From positions 89,263,117 to 89,327,116 of the forward strand of contig CM066740.1 in NCBI GenBank assembly GCA_033961575.1: DNA of 64,000 nucleotides, written 5' to 3'. The notes under the pieces were generated by a model, which saw only the letters and a program-made list of their open reading frames with translations, was not told the DNA's origin and did not search any database. The DNA is from Aselliscus stoliczkanus (Eukaryota > Chordata > Mammalia > Chiroptera > Hipposideridae). The position numbers and the translations under genes were made by a program. Positions 44,753 to 57,577 of the stretch are shown piece by piece (the stretch's first letter is position 1; every line of letters starts with the position of its first letter).

Positions 44753-47700
44753 TGCGCGCAGGGCCCGCTGCCTTAGGCTGTGGCCTGCCCCCGAGCCGCA
44801 TCCGTGGCCCCTGGACATGGCTCTGGGCCGCAGCCTGGCCTCTGGATGGGATCCCAGGAGACAGAGGAGGCTGGTTGGGGAATTCGAAGGACTGGGCCGC
44901 CCGGCCTTGCCGCCGCCTTCTACTCCTCCCCAGGACCCTCCGGCTGGCTGCACACAGCTGCTTTGGGCTCCTTCGAAGGTTTTCCTCCTCCGGCTCGCCA
45001 GGCCTAGAGCAGGTGAGACCCGAGGGTAGGCCAGAACCCCTCTCAGGCTTGCGGGGTGAGGGTAGGTATGGAGGGGTGATGTTGGGTTGGGGAGGTGAGG
45101 CATCCTGGGCTATGGTAGGTCTCTCTATGACCAGCTTCTTACTAGATCTTCATTCCCAGAATCTCAGAGTGGAAAGAAACCTGGAGAGGCCACTGCCCAC
45201 AGTCCCCAACCCCGCCCCAACCCCCAAGGTGTCCTTTACTTTTTGGTGTCCTTGAGAAGTCATTGTACTTCATGACTCAGTTTGCTCATCTCTAAGTTGA
45301 GCTAAAGATGAGGGATGCTGTGAGGCTCGTAATTGCCATTACTAGATAGGAGGTGGTGACATCACTGGTCCAGAGACATTTTTGAGTACCCCTGTGTGCT
45401 AGGCACTATTCTGGGCTGGGCTGGGATCTGCAGAGGAGGCACAGACACAGGCCCTGCCCCCTGAGGTGCCACACCCAGTGCTCATGCAGGGAGATGGGGG
45501 TCTCACCCCTATAGTCTAGGGGATAGACTATCAAGTGCCGGGGGTCGGGGGAAGGTGACTGGTGTCACCCAAGGCCATTTGTTGGTTTGAACTGGGCCCT
45601 AGGGATGAAGAGAGGTGAACTAGGGAGAGCAAGGGTGGAAGGAACACTTGGAAGCGGGGGTCCGAGAAAGAAGGCTCTTATCTGCCCTGCAAAGGATTTT
45701 GTGGCCAGAGGGAGGGGCCTCCAAGAAGAGCACAGCGACCTCATACTGCAGTTCAAGAACTGGAGGCTCTATGAGGACAGATTGAAGTGGGACGAGCAGG
45801 AACCTCAAGGGTCTTGGATCATCCGAGCAAGAGAAGATGAGGCCCCCAGCTAAGGGCTTGGTCAAGGTCATGCAGTGAGAAAGGGGGGAGGCAGGACTCG
45901 CCCCAGGGCCTCTGAGGCGTGGGCTGCTTCAGCCATTTGGAAGATGAGGAGACTGACACTTACCCAGTCTTGCCCCAAGTCATGCTTGGTACTTAGTGGG
46001 ACCGCGGTGCAAGCCTGTGCCATGTTTTGGGTTCTGGACCCCAAGACCCTTCATCTTTACTGCACCTCCCTTAATAGAGGCTCTTACTGGTGGGAAAATG
46101 GAGCTGCGAGGATGTAGGGATGTGACCAGGGAGCATGTGGCAGGAACCTGGGCAGGGGCATCACCGGGTGGTGTGGGTGCCTGAAGGGGACAGGGCATCC
46201 ACAGTGGGAGTTGGGAGGAAGGGAGCTGGGGCTTGAAGAGGGCCTGCAGTCAGAGCTCTGGCTTCATGCCTCGTACTGTGCTCGGTGCTGGAGACCCGGT
46301 CCGGCCCTCTGCCCTTCCTTAGAGCTTCGAGGCTCCTTGGGGGCCAGTTACCCTCTGCCTGCCACCCCCAGGTGGCAATTGCAATGCGGACTAGTACTTA
46401 GTGGCGGAGATTAAGAGGTTAAACTGGGACCTGGGACATCTGGAGCCAGTCACCAAGATGCCCCGAAGCCAAGTCATCTCATGTGTAAATGGATTAATAA
46501 TCCTTGAATGCATGGTAGGAGGCTAAAAGCACCAGCTGAGAGCCCTGGGAAGGTGCAGGTTGGCCCAGCTGACTGCCCGCTCCTAGCCCAGCGGGGTGGC
46601 TGGGCAGGGCCGTGTCACTTGCCAAACCTACCCTGGTCTCTTTGTCTCTGTGAACAGATGCGGACTGGGCAGGACCTCTGGGCAGTGTGCAAGGCACATC
46701 TGGGCACAGACACTAGGAATGCCCCCCACTGGGGCCCTGCACCCCAGCATAAGGACGCGTGCTCTAAGAAGACCTACCTCGGGAGGTGCCCTGCAGTGAC
46801 CGCAGAGGTGACCGCAGAGGTGACGGCAGAGGGGACCGGTGGAGCCTGGAATTGGAGGCGGGTGCTGTGTCCTGGTGGAAAACTCCCCAAACCTGTTGGG
46901 AGTCATGGCTGGGGAAGAGCTTGTCCTGGCTGCCTGGCCACGGACCTCCACTCTCATGTGGCAGCAGGGACCACACCTGTGGGGAGCCGGCTTCTCCACA
47001 CCTGCCTGGCCCACAAGAGACAGGAAGTGACTGCCCTAAGAAAACACAGCACGTTGGTAGCAGACCAGGCTCTAGAGGCACAGCCTTCCCGCGGGTGTGA
47101 ACCATACTTGCAGGCCTCATTTGCCTTTCAGAGCGGTGGTTCTTACCACTTTTGGGGGAGTGAAGCCCTTTGAAAATCTGACAAAGGTTATGAACTTTCT
47201 CCCCAGGAAAACACACATACTCATGTAGAGGCAGGAATCTACCAGCAATTCCAGGAGCTCCTGGACTCCAGGCTGGAACCTTGGCTCCAGGACCCATCCT
47301 GCCACCCTTTTCTTACCTGACCTCCCCGGGCCACCATATGGGTAGCCTTCCATCCCCCTACTGGCCCTCCGTCCCTTGTTCTGGAATAAAGAATTCTGAG
47401 GAGGGGATCCTGTTAGTCACTCTCTTTTCCCAGGCCTAACAAATAGTGCGCTGGGCTCCCGGAGTGTCAGTCCTTCCCTAGACACTGTTGGGGGCCCCTG
47501 GGCTGGCTTTGCTCTTCCCTGGTTTGGGGCTGCTGGCTCTGGCTACCTGCTGGCTTCACAGTGCAGCCCCGGGCGCTGATGTCACTGTGAAGGTGGCGGG
47601 AAAGCTGGACCTTCTGTGAATGCGGGGTGGGAGCAGGAGTCTGGGCTGAACCTGCCCCGGGAGAGGGGTCCGTCCAGCAGCCACACCCAGCTGTTCAGCC

Positions 47701-48600
47701 TCAGCTGGCACGATATGGGGAAGGCTGGGTGGGAAGACGGAGCCTCGCTTCAGCTGGCTCTGGGCAGGAGACAGGCAGCAGAGGGGCTTCCGAGTGTTTG
47801 GGTGTCCCGCAGAACAGGCAGAGGGTGGATGCCAGGCCAGCAGCAGGGCGAGGACTCCTGGTCTTTATGCCTGAGCAGGTCAGCCTGGAGCTAGCTCACC
47901 AGCCTCTCCAAAGTGAACTGCCCATCAGAAAAGATGTGACCAGTCAGGGCTGCGGGCGATTTTTGATGACAGTCAGACTTACATGAGGCTGGTTATATTT
48001 AGTGAAACACGTCGGGGTGGGAAGAGGCCTTCAGTCACAGAATTTAGATCAAAGCCCAGTAATGTGGGTTTTGGGGACCATGGAGGAATTCTGTTTAGGT
48101 GGTGGTGGGGTCCCAGGGCTGGGCTGGGCCTGGTCAGGGCTGTCGGGAGGCCCCATGAGTTCCTGCCCTGGGGTCTTGCTTGTCCTGTCTCCAATGCAGT
48201 TTGGCGCGTTCCAGTGCAGGTTCTTGCTGACCGTCTACCGTGTGCTTCATCCTGGGGTAACAGACACTCTGGGTAGGGGAGGGGGAGGAGAGTGGGGTGG
48301 AGAAAGAGCAAGCAGTCCAGGCACCAGGCACTTCCACTCACTCTGATCCTTGGCCAACGTGAAGGGATCCTCCCAGACTCACCCCTCCCCTAGTGATTGT
48401 CAGCTGTCTCCTCCCTGCCCTGTAACTGTGCTTCCTCCTTCCTGCCTCTGCCCACCCTGAATGGCTCTGAAATGTGTCGCCCCTCCTCCCCTCCGCCCCA
48501 CTAAGCCCTCTTCCCCGACAGGCCTCGCTTCCCTAACCATTCCCTTTCTCCTCTGAACAGGATCTATATTAACACACTGTCTCACCCTGGATATTACGTG
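44753..48600 (+). other. Probable 3' UTR and intergenic DNA after the five-finger gene
   Basis: No second coding region is convincing. L2-like sequence is present around 45,360-45,480, and a short hAT-type relic at about 47,129-47,245 (GTGGTTCTTACCACTTTTGG). The first canonical AATAAA after the stop is at 47385. Confidence 0.4.
47385..47390 (+). terminator. Candidate polyadenylation signal (AATAAA)
   Basis: First AATAAA after the five-finger gene's stop, 2.6 kb downstream. If used, the 3' UTR would be long; not certain. Another AATAAA at 49078-49083 followed by GT-rich sequence is an alternative. Confidence 0.35.
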
Positions 48601-48620
48601 CAGTCTTACACTTTGGCTTC

Positions 48621-48680
48621 GTGTGTGTGTGTGTGTGTGTGCGTGTGTGTGTGTGTGTGTGCATATGTGTGTGTTTGTGT
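48621..48680. repeat. (GT)n microsatellite
   Basis: About 28 GT units with a few interruptions. Confidence 0.95.
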
Positions 48681-51600
48681 CTTAAATCTCCAACAAGACA
48701 GTGAGCTCCCTGGGGACAAGGGACGTGCCATTTCTTCTTGTACCCATCAGAGTCTAGCACAGGGCTGGGCCTGTGACACTCAGGACATACTTGCTGACAG
48801 GCTGATGGGTCAAGTGCTGGAGGCCGTGGGGGGTAGGGTGGTGGTGATTGGAGGTGCAAAAGGGGAGAGGGCATGTGAGCTCACTAGTCGGGACATTTTA
48901 TTGGGCTGTGGGATGGCCCCCCTGGGACAGTAATGGCCATAGAAGGCCTCAGGTATCCCCTACTTGGGGCAGTGTGTCAGGAAAGAACCCCCAAGGCTAC
49001 GCAGGACTGTGCATAAATGGTTGTCCAGGATGGAGATTTCCATAGGTCACTGACACCCACCGGAGCTGACCGAGTGGAATAAATGTTCTGTTGACATCAG
49101 TTGGTGTGAGGAGTGGTCATTTGGGGCTCAGCTGGGAGCAGGGCAGTGGCCTCTAGCTCTGCCTCCATCATTTCTTAAGGAGTCATGTTCATGGTGGCCA
49201 AAGGCTGTAGGAAGCATAGCTCAAAAGGCACAGTGATGAGTTAGCTTAGCCCCCTGCCCCATCTGGATAATGACTGCTGTTTGGAGTTGGGTAACAGATA
49301 TGGGGGCCCCTTGAAGTAGCCCCAATCGCCCGCTCAGCCCACAGTGAGGCTAGATCTGCTGAGAACCTTCAGGCCATTTCCTTTGGTGCCTGAGAGGTGG
49401 GCCGCTGAGAGCGCTCGCGTCAGAAGACCGTCTCCAGTCACGTATCTCCCCTGACTTTCATCTCATCTGCGACATGGGGAGAACAAGTCATGCTCTTCCT
49501 ACCTCACGGAGTTGTGACGACGCAGCATACGCAAGGCACAGCATGGAGGCAGCGGCGTGCTGTCACCGCCGTCCCCCTGCCCGCAGTGCCCCTGGAGCCG
49601 ACCACTTCATCTTAGCCCACGAGGCTTCCGCAGCAGAGAGTGCTGGACAGTGGGGTTAGTGCTGCTACCGGGGAGCTGAGACTGGGATGAGTGACTTCCG
49701 TCCTGTTAGTGGGGAGGGACTGGGCCTGCTCGTAGCAGAGGCTCACTCCAGAACCTTCCTTTTGTGCCTGGCTCTTTGACCCAGATTTAGGGCTGTGTGA
49801 GTTTTCCTATCAGCCAAGGAGGATCCTGAGAGATAGTAACTCAAGGACAGGGCCTTTGAAACCTGGTGTTTACGGGGTGAAGCAGGCAGGACTCTTGTCC
49901 CCCCCTCTCCTGGCTCTCAGGGCAGAAAGAAGCAGGTAGCAACTCAGCCCTCGGCCTGCCCAGCCTGTCCCTCCGCTAATGGCCTGAACCAGTGGCAGGG
50001 CTGACTCTGGGTGCCCTGAACCGGTTGCTGCCCATTACCAGGCCTGTCACTGTGCCAGGCCAGGGGAGTACAGTGTTCTGGCCTCTCACTGATGCTGAGC
50101 GGTCAGCTCCACCTGGAGTCTGTGGTCTCAGAGTGGGGAAGGGGTGACCCACCAGGGGGAAACCAGAGGCCGGTGACGAGTGAGTGGCTTCCAGCATCGC
50201 AGACCATCACCTGCTACTGACCAGCGGCATTGTGTCACGTGGGAGCTTGTTATACATGCAAAACACAGCCCCACTCCAGACTCCAGATCAGAAACTGCAT
50301 TTTAACAAGATTCCCCAGGCAACCTACGTAGGCAGGTGCTCCACACGGCGTCACTTTTCCAGCTCCCTTTTTGGCCCTACTGCCTAAAGGGAGGAGAATG
50401 GAGCGTGTGGTTTTTCTTAGGCTTGTGGAGGGATAGAGGCAAGATGCTGCCTCACCCCAGGCCAGGGTCCCAGCCAAGGTTGTCCCCACCACACCCTGGA
50501 CACCGGAGTATACATCAGTCTTTCTGGGAATTTACTGTGACTGCAGAACACAGTCCAGGAGAGAAAGGCCCAGAAAAGGGCCAGTCCCGGAATGCAGGTG
50601 GCTCACCGGGAGCAGTTCCTCGCACCCGCCTTCTCCTTATGACCCCCTTCAAAGCATCCCCAAGCCCCTCTTTCCTCACTCTGATAGTGCCAAGCTCAAG
50701 GATGTCTGCCATGGGTGCTGTTGGTGCCCTTTCCAAGCTGTGGTGAGTGTCGGCCACTAAGAGTTCACAGCCACCCGAGGGGCAGTGTGCTCGAAACTGT
50801 CCCGGGATCAGATGATGCTGGCCTGCAGCTGAGGCCACAGCACTCGCTCCTTCCCTCACCTGATCCTTCGCCCTGTCTCCAGGGAGCACTTCCGGACACT
50901 CTTGGTCCCCTTGAACAGAATCCTTGTCTCAGGCTCTGCTTCGAGGGACCCCGACCTAAGTCAGTGTCTCTGAGGAACACACGCTCAAAGCATTGTGCAA
51001 TGTAAGACGTCATGACTAGAATCTTTTTTTGGCAGTTCTGTGGTGCTGGTTACCTGTAGGCTTCCAGGTAAGTGGATTAACGGATGGGAAGTGGCCATCT
51101 CCAGGCCACAGGACCTGAGTGTGGGCATGGCAGGCCCTCACCAACTGTCCTAAGGCCCCTGTCAATGGGACACAGGGCACAGGTATCTAGTTCAGGGGTC
51201 AAGGGTTGGGGTCTAGTCTGACCATGTAGCTTTGGCCTACCATTTTGAACCCCAGTTTTTCTATCATGAAGTGAACGATGTAGATGGGCTGCCCTCTGAG
51301 GTTTTGCTCAGGCCTGAAATTGTAGTTTCTTCCTGACTGCTTGTGTGGGCTCTCTCGGGTGGTGAGCAGAGACCACATAGGCCAGTGATGGGCTGTGTCC
51401 AAGGCCTTGTGAGATATTAGCTAGCCCCACATGCCACGGAGTCCCCCAGGATGGCATCCGCCCTCCTCTGGTCCCGACAGCCTTCCTATGACCAGCCCTG
51501 GCCTTCCTACAGCTGTCACCACCTCTACTCTGTAGCAGATGTTCAGAGAACTGGCGCTGGATTTGTTTTTTGTCCCCCTTAGCAAGAGAAGTGCAGATTC

Positions 51601-52394
51601 TAGCCGCAGACCCTCCTTGTTTCTGGAAGGTCATTGCACCGTTTCTGTTAAACCCACGTAAAACATACCCGGTATTCTTGATAGTCCCAAGCTAATTTTG
51701 TACTCTGGGGGCATTTCAAGAGCAGATGCTTTCAGACCAGCGTGTTAGCTATTGTTTCATAGTAATTGTTTTTAAAAGGTTGCTGTTAGGCAGAGCATCT
51801 GGGGACAGGGGCCTGATGTGCAGGAAAGACCTGAAAGGCTCTCCTTGGTGAGGGGCTGGGCTGGTCCTCCCCCTGGCATGTGGAGACCTGCTAGCGGACA
51901 TGCAGTGTCCCCAAGATTGGGTTTAAAGCATGCGGGTTCCATTGAGCCTATTTATGGGAGCAGTGGACACTTTTGGGGCAATAGGGGTTCCAGAGGCGGG
52001 TGGCATGCTGGTGCATGTGGGATCTGAGGGAGGCAGTGCCTGACGGACAGAGGGGCAGGCAGCCTCTACGGCATGCCAGCGCTCCCGGGAATCCGGGGGG
52101 GGGGGTGCGGGGTCCTGGAGGAAGAATGGACACGTGGCGTTTTAGGCACTGGAGGGAGCTCCGTCTGTGTTTGACCATAAGGAGCCGCATGTTTCGGGCT
52201 CTGCCCATGGGTCCCCCATCTCCTGCCTGGATTTGCTCGTGGTGTTGCTGCCTCATGGTTGTCTGTTCTCTTTTCTGACTCTGTCCTTGGCTTTCTTGCC
52301 CTGCTCTGTGTGACCGCTCTTTGTCTCACATGCGGAGTCCCCGAGGCAGATGTTGGTGTGATTGGTCACGGTCCCTTTAGGGCATCCCTTGGAC
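48681..52394. other. Gene-poor intergenic DNA
   Basis: No gene found. An AATAAA at 49078 could be a distal end for the gene to the left. A hAT (MER5-type) relic is at about 50,195-50,345. A G-run is at about 52,097-52,107. Remaining open frames are short and lack domains. Confidence 0.45.
50195..50345. repeat. hAT MER5-type relic
   Basis: Diverged copy of the common mammalian element (CAGACCATCACCTGCTACTG ... GTTATACATGCAAAAC ... CAAGATTCCCCAGGCAACCT). Confidence 0.5.
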
Positions 52395-52545
52395 AGAGTC
52401 CGTCCATTCCCCTGGCATGGCCAATGTTGTTAATAAGTTTTGGCAATCATATTACAATATATAAATGTATCAAAGTAACACGTTGTACACCCACCTTAAA
52501 TATGTACAATATTGTATGTCGAATTCATTCAATTAAAAGAATGAA
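52395..52545 (+). mobile_element. LINE-1 3' end fragment
   Basis: Typical LINE-1 tail (TATCAAAGTAACACGTTGTA ... ATTCAATTAAAAG). Confidence 0.65.
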
Positions 52546-53042
52546 CCGAAATAGACTGCATACGCATTGTTGACTCCAGACTTTTTGCAACAAATGTCCA
52601 TGGGAGAGTGGCGCCCTCTAATGCACATTTGGAGAACTGATGTCACGTGAATTGGACTGTAAGGAGGGCTTTCTTTGCTGCCCTAATATAAAGGGTCCCC
52701 ACCTTTATATTAGAGTGTATAAGTCAGGGACCATGTAGGTTGTCAGTAGTTGTTGAATGAATAAATAGAACCATGAGGCTTCTCGGAGTGCCCTATGGAA
52801 GTGAGCTAAAAACAGATTTGTAAAAGTAAATTGTCCCCTTAGAGAGGAAATGAAGATGGATGGCAATTACAGGGGAGAAGAGAAACATGGAGGCAAAGAA
52901 ATTCGACACATGTTTCTTTGCTAGGTTTTAAGAGGAAATAAAAGGAAACGTGGAGTAACTTTCCAAAGACAATGAGCCAAAAAGCCAGCAATAAACGTTT
53001 GCTCATAAAAAGCCTCACACATTCTACAAAAAGGCAAACCTG

Positions 53043-53138
53043 GGCCGGCCGAATGGAGTGGTGGTTAAGCGCTGGCTTGGGAGGCCAGCGGCCCCGGTTC
53101 GGGTCCCGCAGTGACACTGCCCTCAAAAAAAAAAAAAA
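53043..53138 (+). mobile_element. tRNA-derived short SINE (copy 10), internally deleted
   Basis: Plus-strand copy (GGCCGGCCGAATGGAGTGG) that lacks the usual CATATGAGGGC stretch between the box B region and AGTGACACTG. Target-site duplication AAAAAGGCA(A/G)ACCTG is at 53028-53042 and 53139-53153. Confidence 0.92.
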
Positions 53139-53689
53139 AAAAAGGCAGACCTGACATGGGGTGATGCACCAACTCTGCTGGCTGAACCCGCAGGACCAGA
53201 GAGGACAGACAAGATTGAGAAAGGCACTCCCCACCATTTGTAAGTAAATCTTCAAAATGTTGGCGTTCGTGGGGGAAATTGGAACATTTATTGGATATTT
53301 GATAACAGAATTATTAATTTTTTCTTAGTTACAATTAGGTTGTTGTGCTTTTGTTAATAAAAGGATCTTTAACTTTTCAGACATACATGCCGAATGAAAT
53401 AAATCTTTGGGATTTGTTTCAAAATGGCTTGGGGGGGGTGGGAGCAAGGGGTGGCACTAGACATGGCACCACGTTGGCTGCATGTTGATGAGTTGAAGCT
53501 GGGGGAGAGGGAACTGGGAACCCCTTATATACTCTCTTCTCTCTGCCATCGTCCTGTGTTAGAAAATCTCCATGATAACAAATTGAAGTATGTTTATACC
53601 CAATCCTTCTAGCCTTTTGGAAATTCCCCTTGTAATACTCCTAAAAAAGCTGAAGTGTTAGTGAGGGGAGGAGAAGTGTTTGAGGCTTA

Positions 53690-53985
53690 TTTATTTATTT
53701 AATTTTTAAAGCAAATTATTGAAAACAATTTTTTTTAGATACAATAAAGAGCAATATGTGGATCAAAAGGTATAAGCTTTATTAATCTTTATTTCAAAAT
53801 TTTAAAAAATTTCACTTAATGGTTGACATGCAATATCAGGCTCAGATGTACAGCATAGTGGTTAGACGTTTATATAACTTACGAAGTGATCCCCTGATAA
53901 GTCTAGTATCTACCTAGCACCATACATAGTTATTACAATATTCCTGACTATATTCCCTGTGCCTGTACTTTGCATCCCTGTGTGT
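53690..53985 (-). mobile_element. LINE-1 3' end fragment, antisense
   Basis: Antisense LINE-1 3' region (TTCACTTAATGGTTGACATG ... AGTGGTTAGACGTTTATATA ... CACCATACATAGTTATTACA). Confidence 0.7.
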
Positions 53986-56340
53986 TTGAGGCTGATTTAA
54001 AGTTTTGGTTTTGAGCCATTTCCTTTGGTCCAAGAGGTCATGATGGGTGAGAAGGGGGAGGAGCTAAGAGGACCCCTTCGCTTTGACACCCCCTGCTGGG
54101 CCTTGATTTCAATCCCCTCTCCTAGGGAGGCCACAAAGCAAAGGTTCTCATTTTCCAGCACAGTCACATGCCCTCAGGGAAAAGCATTCCCGGTGCTGCT
54201 CACCTTTCTGGGTCTCACTTTGGTCTGGTGGTTCCTATATGCCTTACTTGGGTACTTCTCGGAACATGTATTTATCCTGTTTGGTCTTAGCTCCTCTCAG
54301 TGTGAGGGTTGCCTTGAATGTCTTCCGGGAAGCAGGAATGGGGTCATGACCTCCTGGACTCCTCTGCTGGCCCTGTCTCCAGTGTCTCAGACTCAGCGTC
54401 CCCACACTAACATTTTCATCCCTCCAGAAAAGTGCAGCCTCTCACAGCCCTAACTCCGTGAAGGCTGCTAGAAAGCTCTGTGACCCGAGTGTTCCACAGC
54501 CAATCCACCCAGGTGAATGCCTTCCCGTGAATCAGAAAATGGTGTCTGTTCTTCAGGTTAAAAGTTTGTTTTAAAAAGCATATTATTTCTTAATAATAAT
54601 GATTGTAACAAGGACTCTGTCTGAATAAGTCATTTAATTCCTTCAGAAAATTGTCAAAATATACAAATTTAGTTACAAGATACTATACCGCCATCTGCCC
54701 AAACTGTGGTAAACACACATTTCCTGTTTTTGAAGTAAAACAACTTATAATAACACTTTTTCAAAGTAAGAAATGTTTGTACTGTGACTAGCTCTCCCTT
54801 CTATGTGACAACCTGAACAACTGTAATAGCAGTTGTTCTAAAATTCTCTTATTGTTTCTGCCTCCTAAATGTATCATCAATCTGTCCTCGTTTCTTCCAC
54901 CGTCCATTCTCGCTGTCATTGTATTAGTTCATGTCCTTATTTCTAGCTTGGACCATTGCAGTATACTCTAACTTGTCCTCCTACCTCCAGCCTGGCTCCG
55001 TTTCCCCCACACATGTCCAAGCTGCTCTCAGCACCCAAATGCTGTGGCGTTTGTCATTGTCCCTCTGTGGGAGTGTCCTTCACAGGGAAATTTTTACACA
55101 CCTTCAAGTCTCAGAGTAGGCATAGCCCCTCTGGGCACGTCTTCCTCCACTGTACTTGAATGGGACCCTCCATGATGGGACCTGCCACAGTAAATGGCCC
55201 GTTTATGGATTCGTTTATAAATCTGTTTCCCCTCTGGGTTGTTTCTCCATCTTGTAGGGTGTAGAGAGCTTCCTCTTTGCTGCCAGGGCCCCCTGAACAC
55301 ATCCCCATGACATGTGACTCTGTTTCATCACCATGGGTTTAGTCTCTTTTCCTATCATTTGACCAAGCTCCTTGAGGTGGGGGTTTGCCTTGCATCCTTG
55401 AGCCCCTGAGTCAAGGCACTGCCAGGTCCTGGCAGCCTCCACCTTGCTGACTTCCCTTGTGTCTTCCTGGCTTCTTTGATTTCCGGAAGTCCAGCCCCTC
55501 TCCATCCTACCCTGAGAGTCTGGGAGGGGGAGGTGAGGAAGGCAGTTTCACCTGCAGAGAAGTGCGGTCAGTCCCCTGCCCTTGTCATTATCCGCAAAGC
55601 CACTAGGGGGCAGGAAGTCCCCATCCTTCCCGAGATGAGGGTCCAGCCAGAACAAGAGGCAGCCTTTCCCGCGGAAAATCAATTCTCCGAAAGCTCGTGT
55701 ACCAGAGGATCAGTTTGCAGATAATCAGCTTGCTAACCATTGAGGAGTTATTTGAAGCTTTGGTTTTACTCAGGTGCTCCCCAAATACCTAATATTTTAT
55801 TTAAGAGCTAGTGAGCTTTTTCTCAACTGTTGCCCATTTTCTCTGTTTGGGGGAAACAATATCCCCGCTAGGCCTGTGGCTCTGCCCTTGAACTGACCTC
55901 CACTTCTGGGAGTGACACAGCTGGCGTGGCCTGCCCTGATTGGCTGGAGGCGTTTGTGGCATCTAGTAATGGACTCAGTTGGTGTGAGTGGACCTCGCAC
56001 CCAGGGGTGGGAGGCTTCCTGGACTGGCCTCCTTACTAAGGGGGTAATGGGGTGGGGATGGGTGAGCTTTGTCAGAGTCCCACCAAAGTGGAGGTAGGTC
56101 CTAGCCCTAAGCCCGTGCCAGCACAAGCAGGTTTCTTTCAGCTTCTTATGGAAGGTGGACCCTCAAAGCCTGGTGGGTGCCCCCACAGCTCCTACTTCAG
56201 TGGGGTCTCGGAATAGCTCAGCACCACCTCAGACATTCCAAAGACCACGCCTGGTGTGAGAGTGTGAACTCAAGTTCATGGAGTTACTGGCCTCTGTGTC
56301 CCAATTACAGATCTTCGAACAAGGGGGAACCCCAATGTTA
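53986..56340. other. Intergenic DNA with L2 relic
   Basis: No gene. L2-like sequence is at about 54,860-55,180 (GCTTGGACCATTGCAGTATA motif). The rest was not recognised. Confidence 0.45.
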
Positions 56341-56349
56341 GCCCCCCAG

Positions 56350-56790
56350 AGGACAAATACTGTCTGATTCCTCCAGTATGAAGTATCTAAAGTCATCAAA
56401 ATCATAGAAACAGAACGTAGAAAGGTGTTACCAGGAGCTGTGGGGAGGGTTGGGGAATTAGTGTCTAATGTCTGTGAGGTCCCAGTGTCTCGGTGGACAA
56501 GTTCAGGAGGTCTTTGCACCATCATGTGAGTGTACCTGACACTACTGAGCTGTGCACTTAAAAGTGGCTAAGAGGGACTGGCCGAGTGGCTCAGTTGGTT
56601 AAGAGCTCGCTCAAGAGTGCGAGCTGAGCTCTGAGCAACGGCGGCTCGATGCCAGCCTGAGCTGAGTTTCCAACAGGTGGCAGGATGGCTCAGCTAAAAA
56701 AAATTTTTAAAAAGTGGGTAAGGTAGTAAATTTAATGTTATGTTTTCTGTTTTTCCTTTTTTTTTACCATAATAAAATAACATTGAAAAC
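56350..56790 (+). mobile_element. LINE-1 3' UTR fragment, split by a SINE
   Basis: LINE-1 3' sequence on the plus strand (TAGAAACAGAACGTAGAAAG ... CTACTGAGCTGTGCACTTAA ... TTACCATAATAAAATAAC). The SINE at 56,573-56,709 interrupts it. Confidence 0.7.
56573..56709 (+). mobile_element. Second tRNA-type SINE family (Rhin-like)
   Basis: About 137 bp with a different head (GGCCGAGTGGCTCAGTTGG) from the main SINE, GGCTCGATGCC box B, and an A/T-rich end. Target-site duplication AAAAGTGG(C/G)TAAG flanks it. The head and CTCAGTTGGTTA motif resemble bat Rhin-type SINEs; family name unconfirmed. Confidence 0.65.
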
Positions 56791-57130
56791 AGTCTTGCTC
56801 AGTGTCCAACTTCCTTCTCTCATATGAAGTTTTGGACACTATTACCTCCTACCAAAGGGGTTTTGTTGCAGGAACTATTTGAAAGCATCTGAATCTAGCA
56901 TTTCAGGAGCTTTACTAGCTGGAGCAAAGAACCCTTTCACCTGGGAGGCAGCGTTAGTCTGAGGGTCTCAGTTACTCAGGCCAGGGGTTTTAGGGAGTCT
57001 TCCTGGAGGAGGAGGTGAGGATTGTGACAAGATGCTGAAAAGGCTGCTCTAGGGCAGACAGAGTTCAGCGAGCTCATGAGAGAAGCAACGTCTTCATGGC
57101 CCTACCTCTGTCTTGAGAAATAGTCTAGTC

Positions 57131-57355
57131 CAGGGGTCGGCAAACTGCAGCTCGCGAGCCACATGCAGCATTTTGGGTATGTACGTGTGTGAATTTTTCT
57201 TATGTTAATAAAGATATAATTAATACTATTACTCGATATAATATTACTTTAAATTTTCCTTATTTGTAAAAATATATTTATGGCTCTCGAATAATTTTTA
57301 AATTGTTGCGAGGGACAGAATGGGCTCTTTCGTCTCAAAAGTTTGCCGACCTCTG
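57131..57355. mobile_element. 225-bp non-autonomous hAT element (MITE)
   Basis: Inverted terminal repeats are intact: CAGGGGTCGGCAAACT at the left and AGTTTGCCGACCTCTG read outward at the right. The flanking 8-bp duplication is GTCTAGTC / GTCTAGAG, six of eight bases matching, the size expected for hAT. The interior is AT-rich with no coding frame. The good end match suggests lineage-specific, not ancient, activity. Confidence 0.8.
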
Positions 57356-57453
57356 GTCTAGAGAGTGCTGAGAGGTGGTGGTGGGGACCAGCTGGCCTCA
57401 CTCAAAACCCCTAAAGACACTATCATTTCTGTTCTCAGCACCAGGAAGCCACC

Positions 57454-57577
57454 TACACAGCCTCTGGTGCCCGCCACGCAATGATAGTTCTCTAGGGACC
57501 CTTCTGAAGCTTGGCTACACAGCCTCTGGTGCCCGCCACGCAATGATAGTTCTCAGGGACCCTTCTGAAGCTTGGCT
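57454..57577. repeat. 62-bp tandem duplication
   Basis: Two units of 62 bp (57454 and 57516 starts, TACACAGCCTCTGGTGCCCG), almost identical, showing a recent local duplication. Confidence 0.9.

Noticed and set aside
44119..45255. 378-codon frame overlapping the five-finger gene
   Set aside because: Shadow frame; contains none of the finger motifs and runs into non-coding sequence.
46508..47173. 221-codon frame in intergenic DNA
   Set aside because: No domain or composition bias typical of coding, and it runs into a hAT relic.
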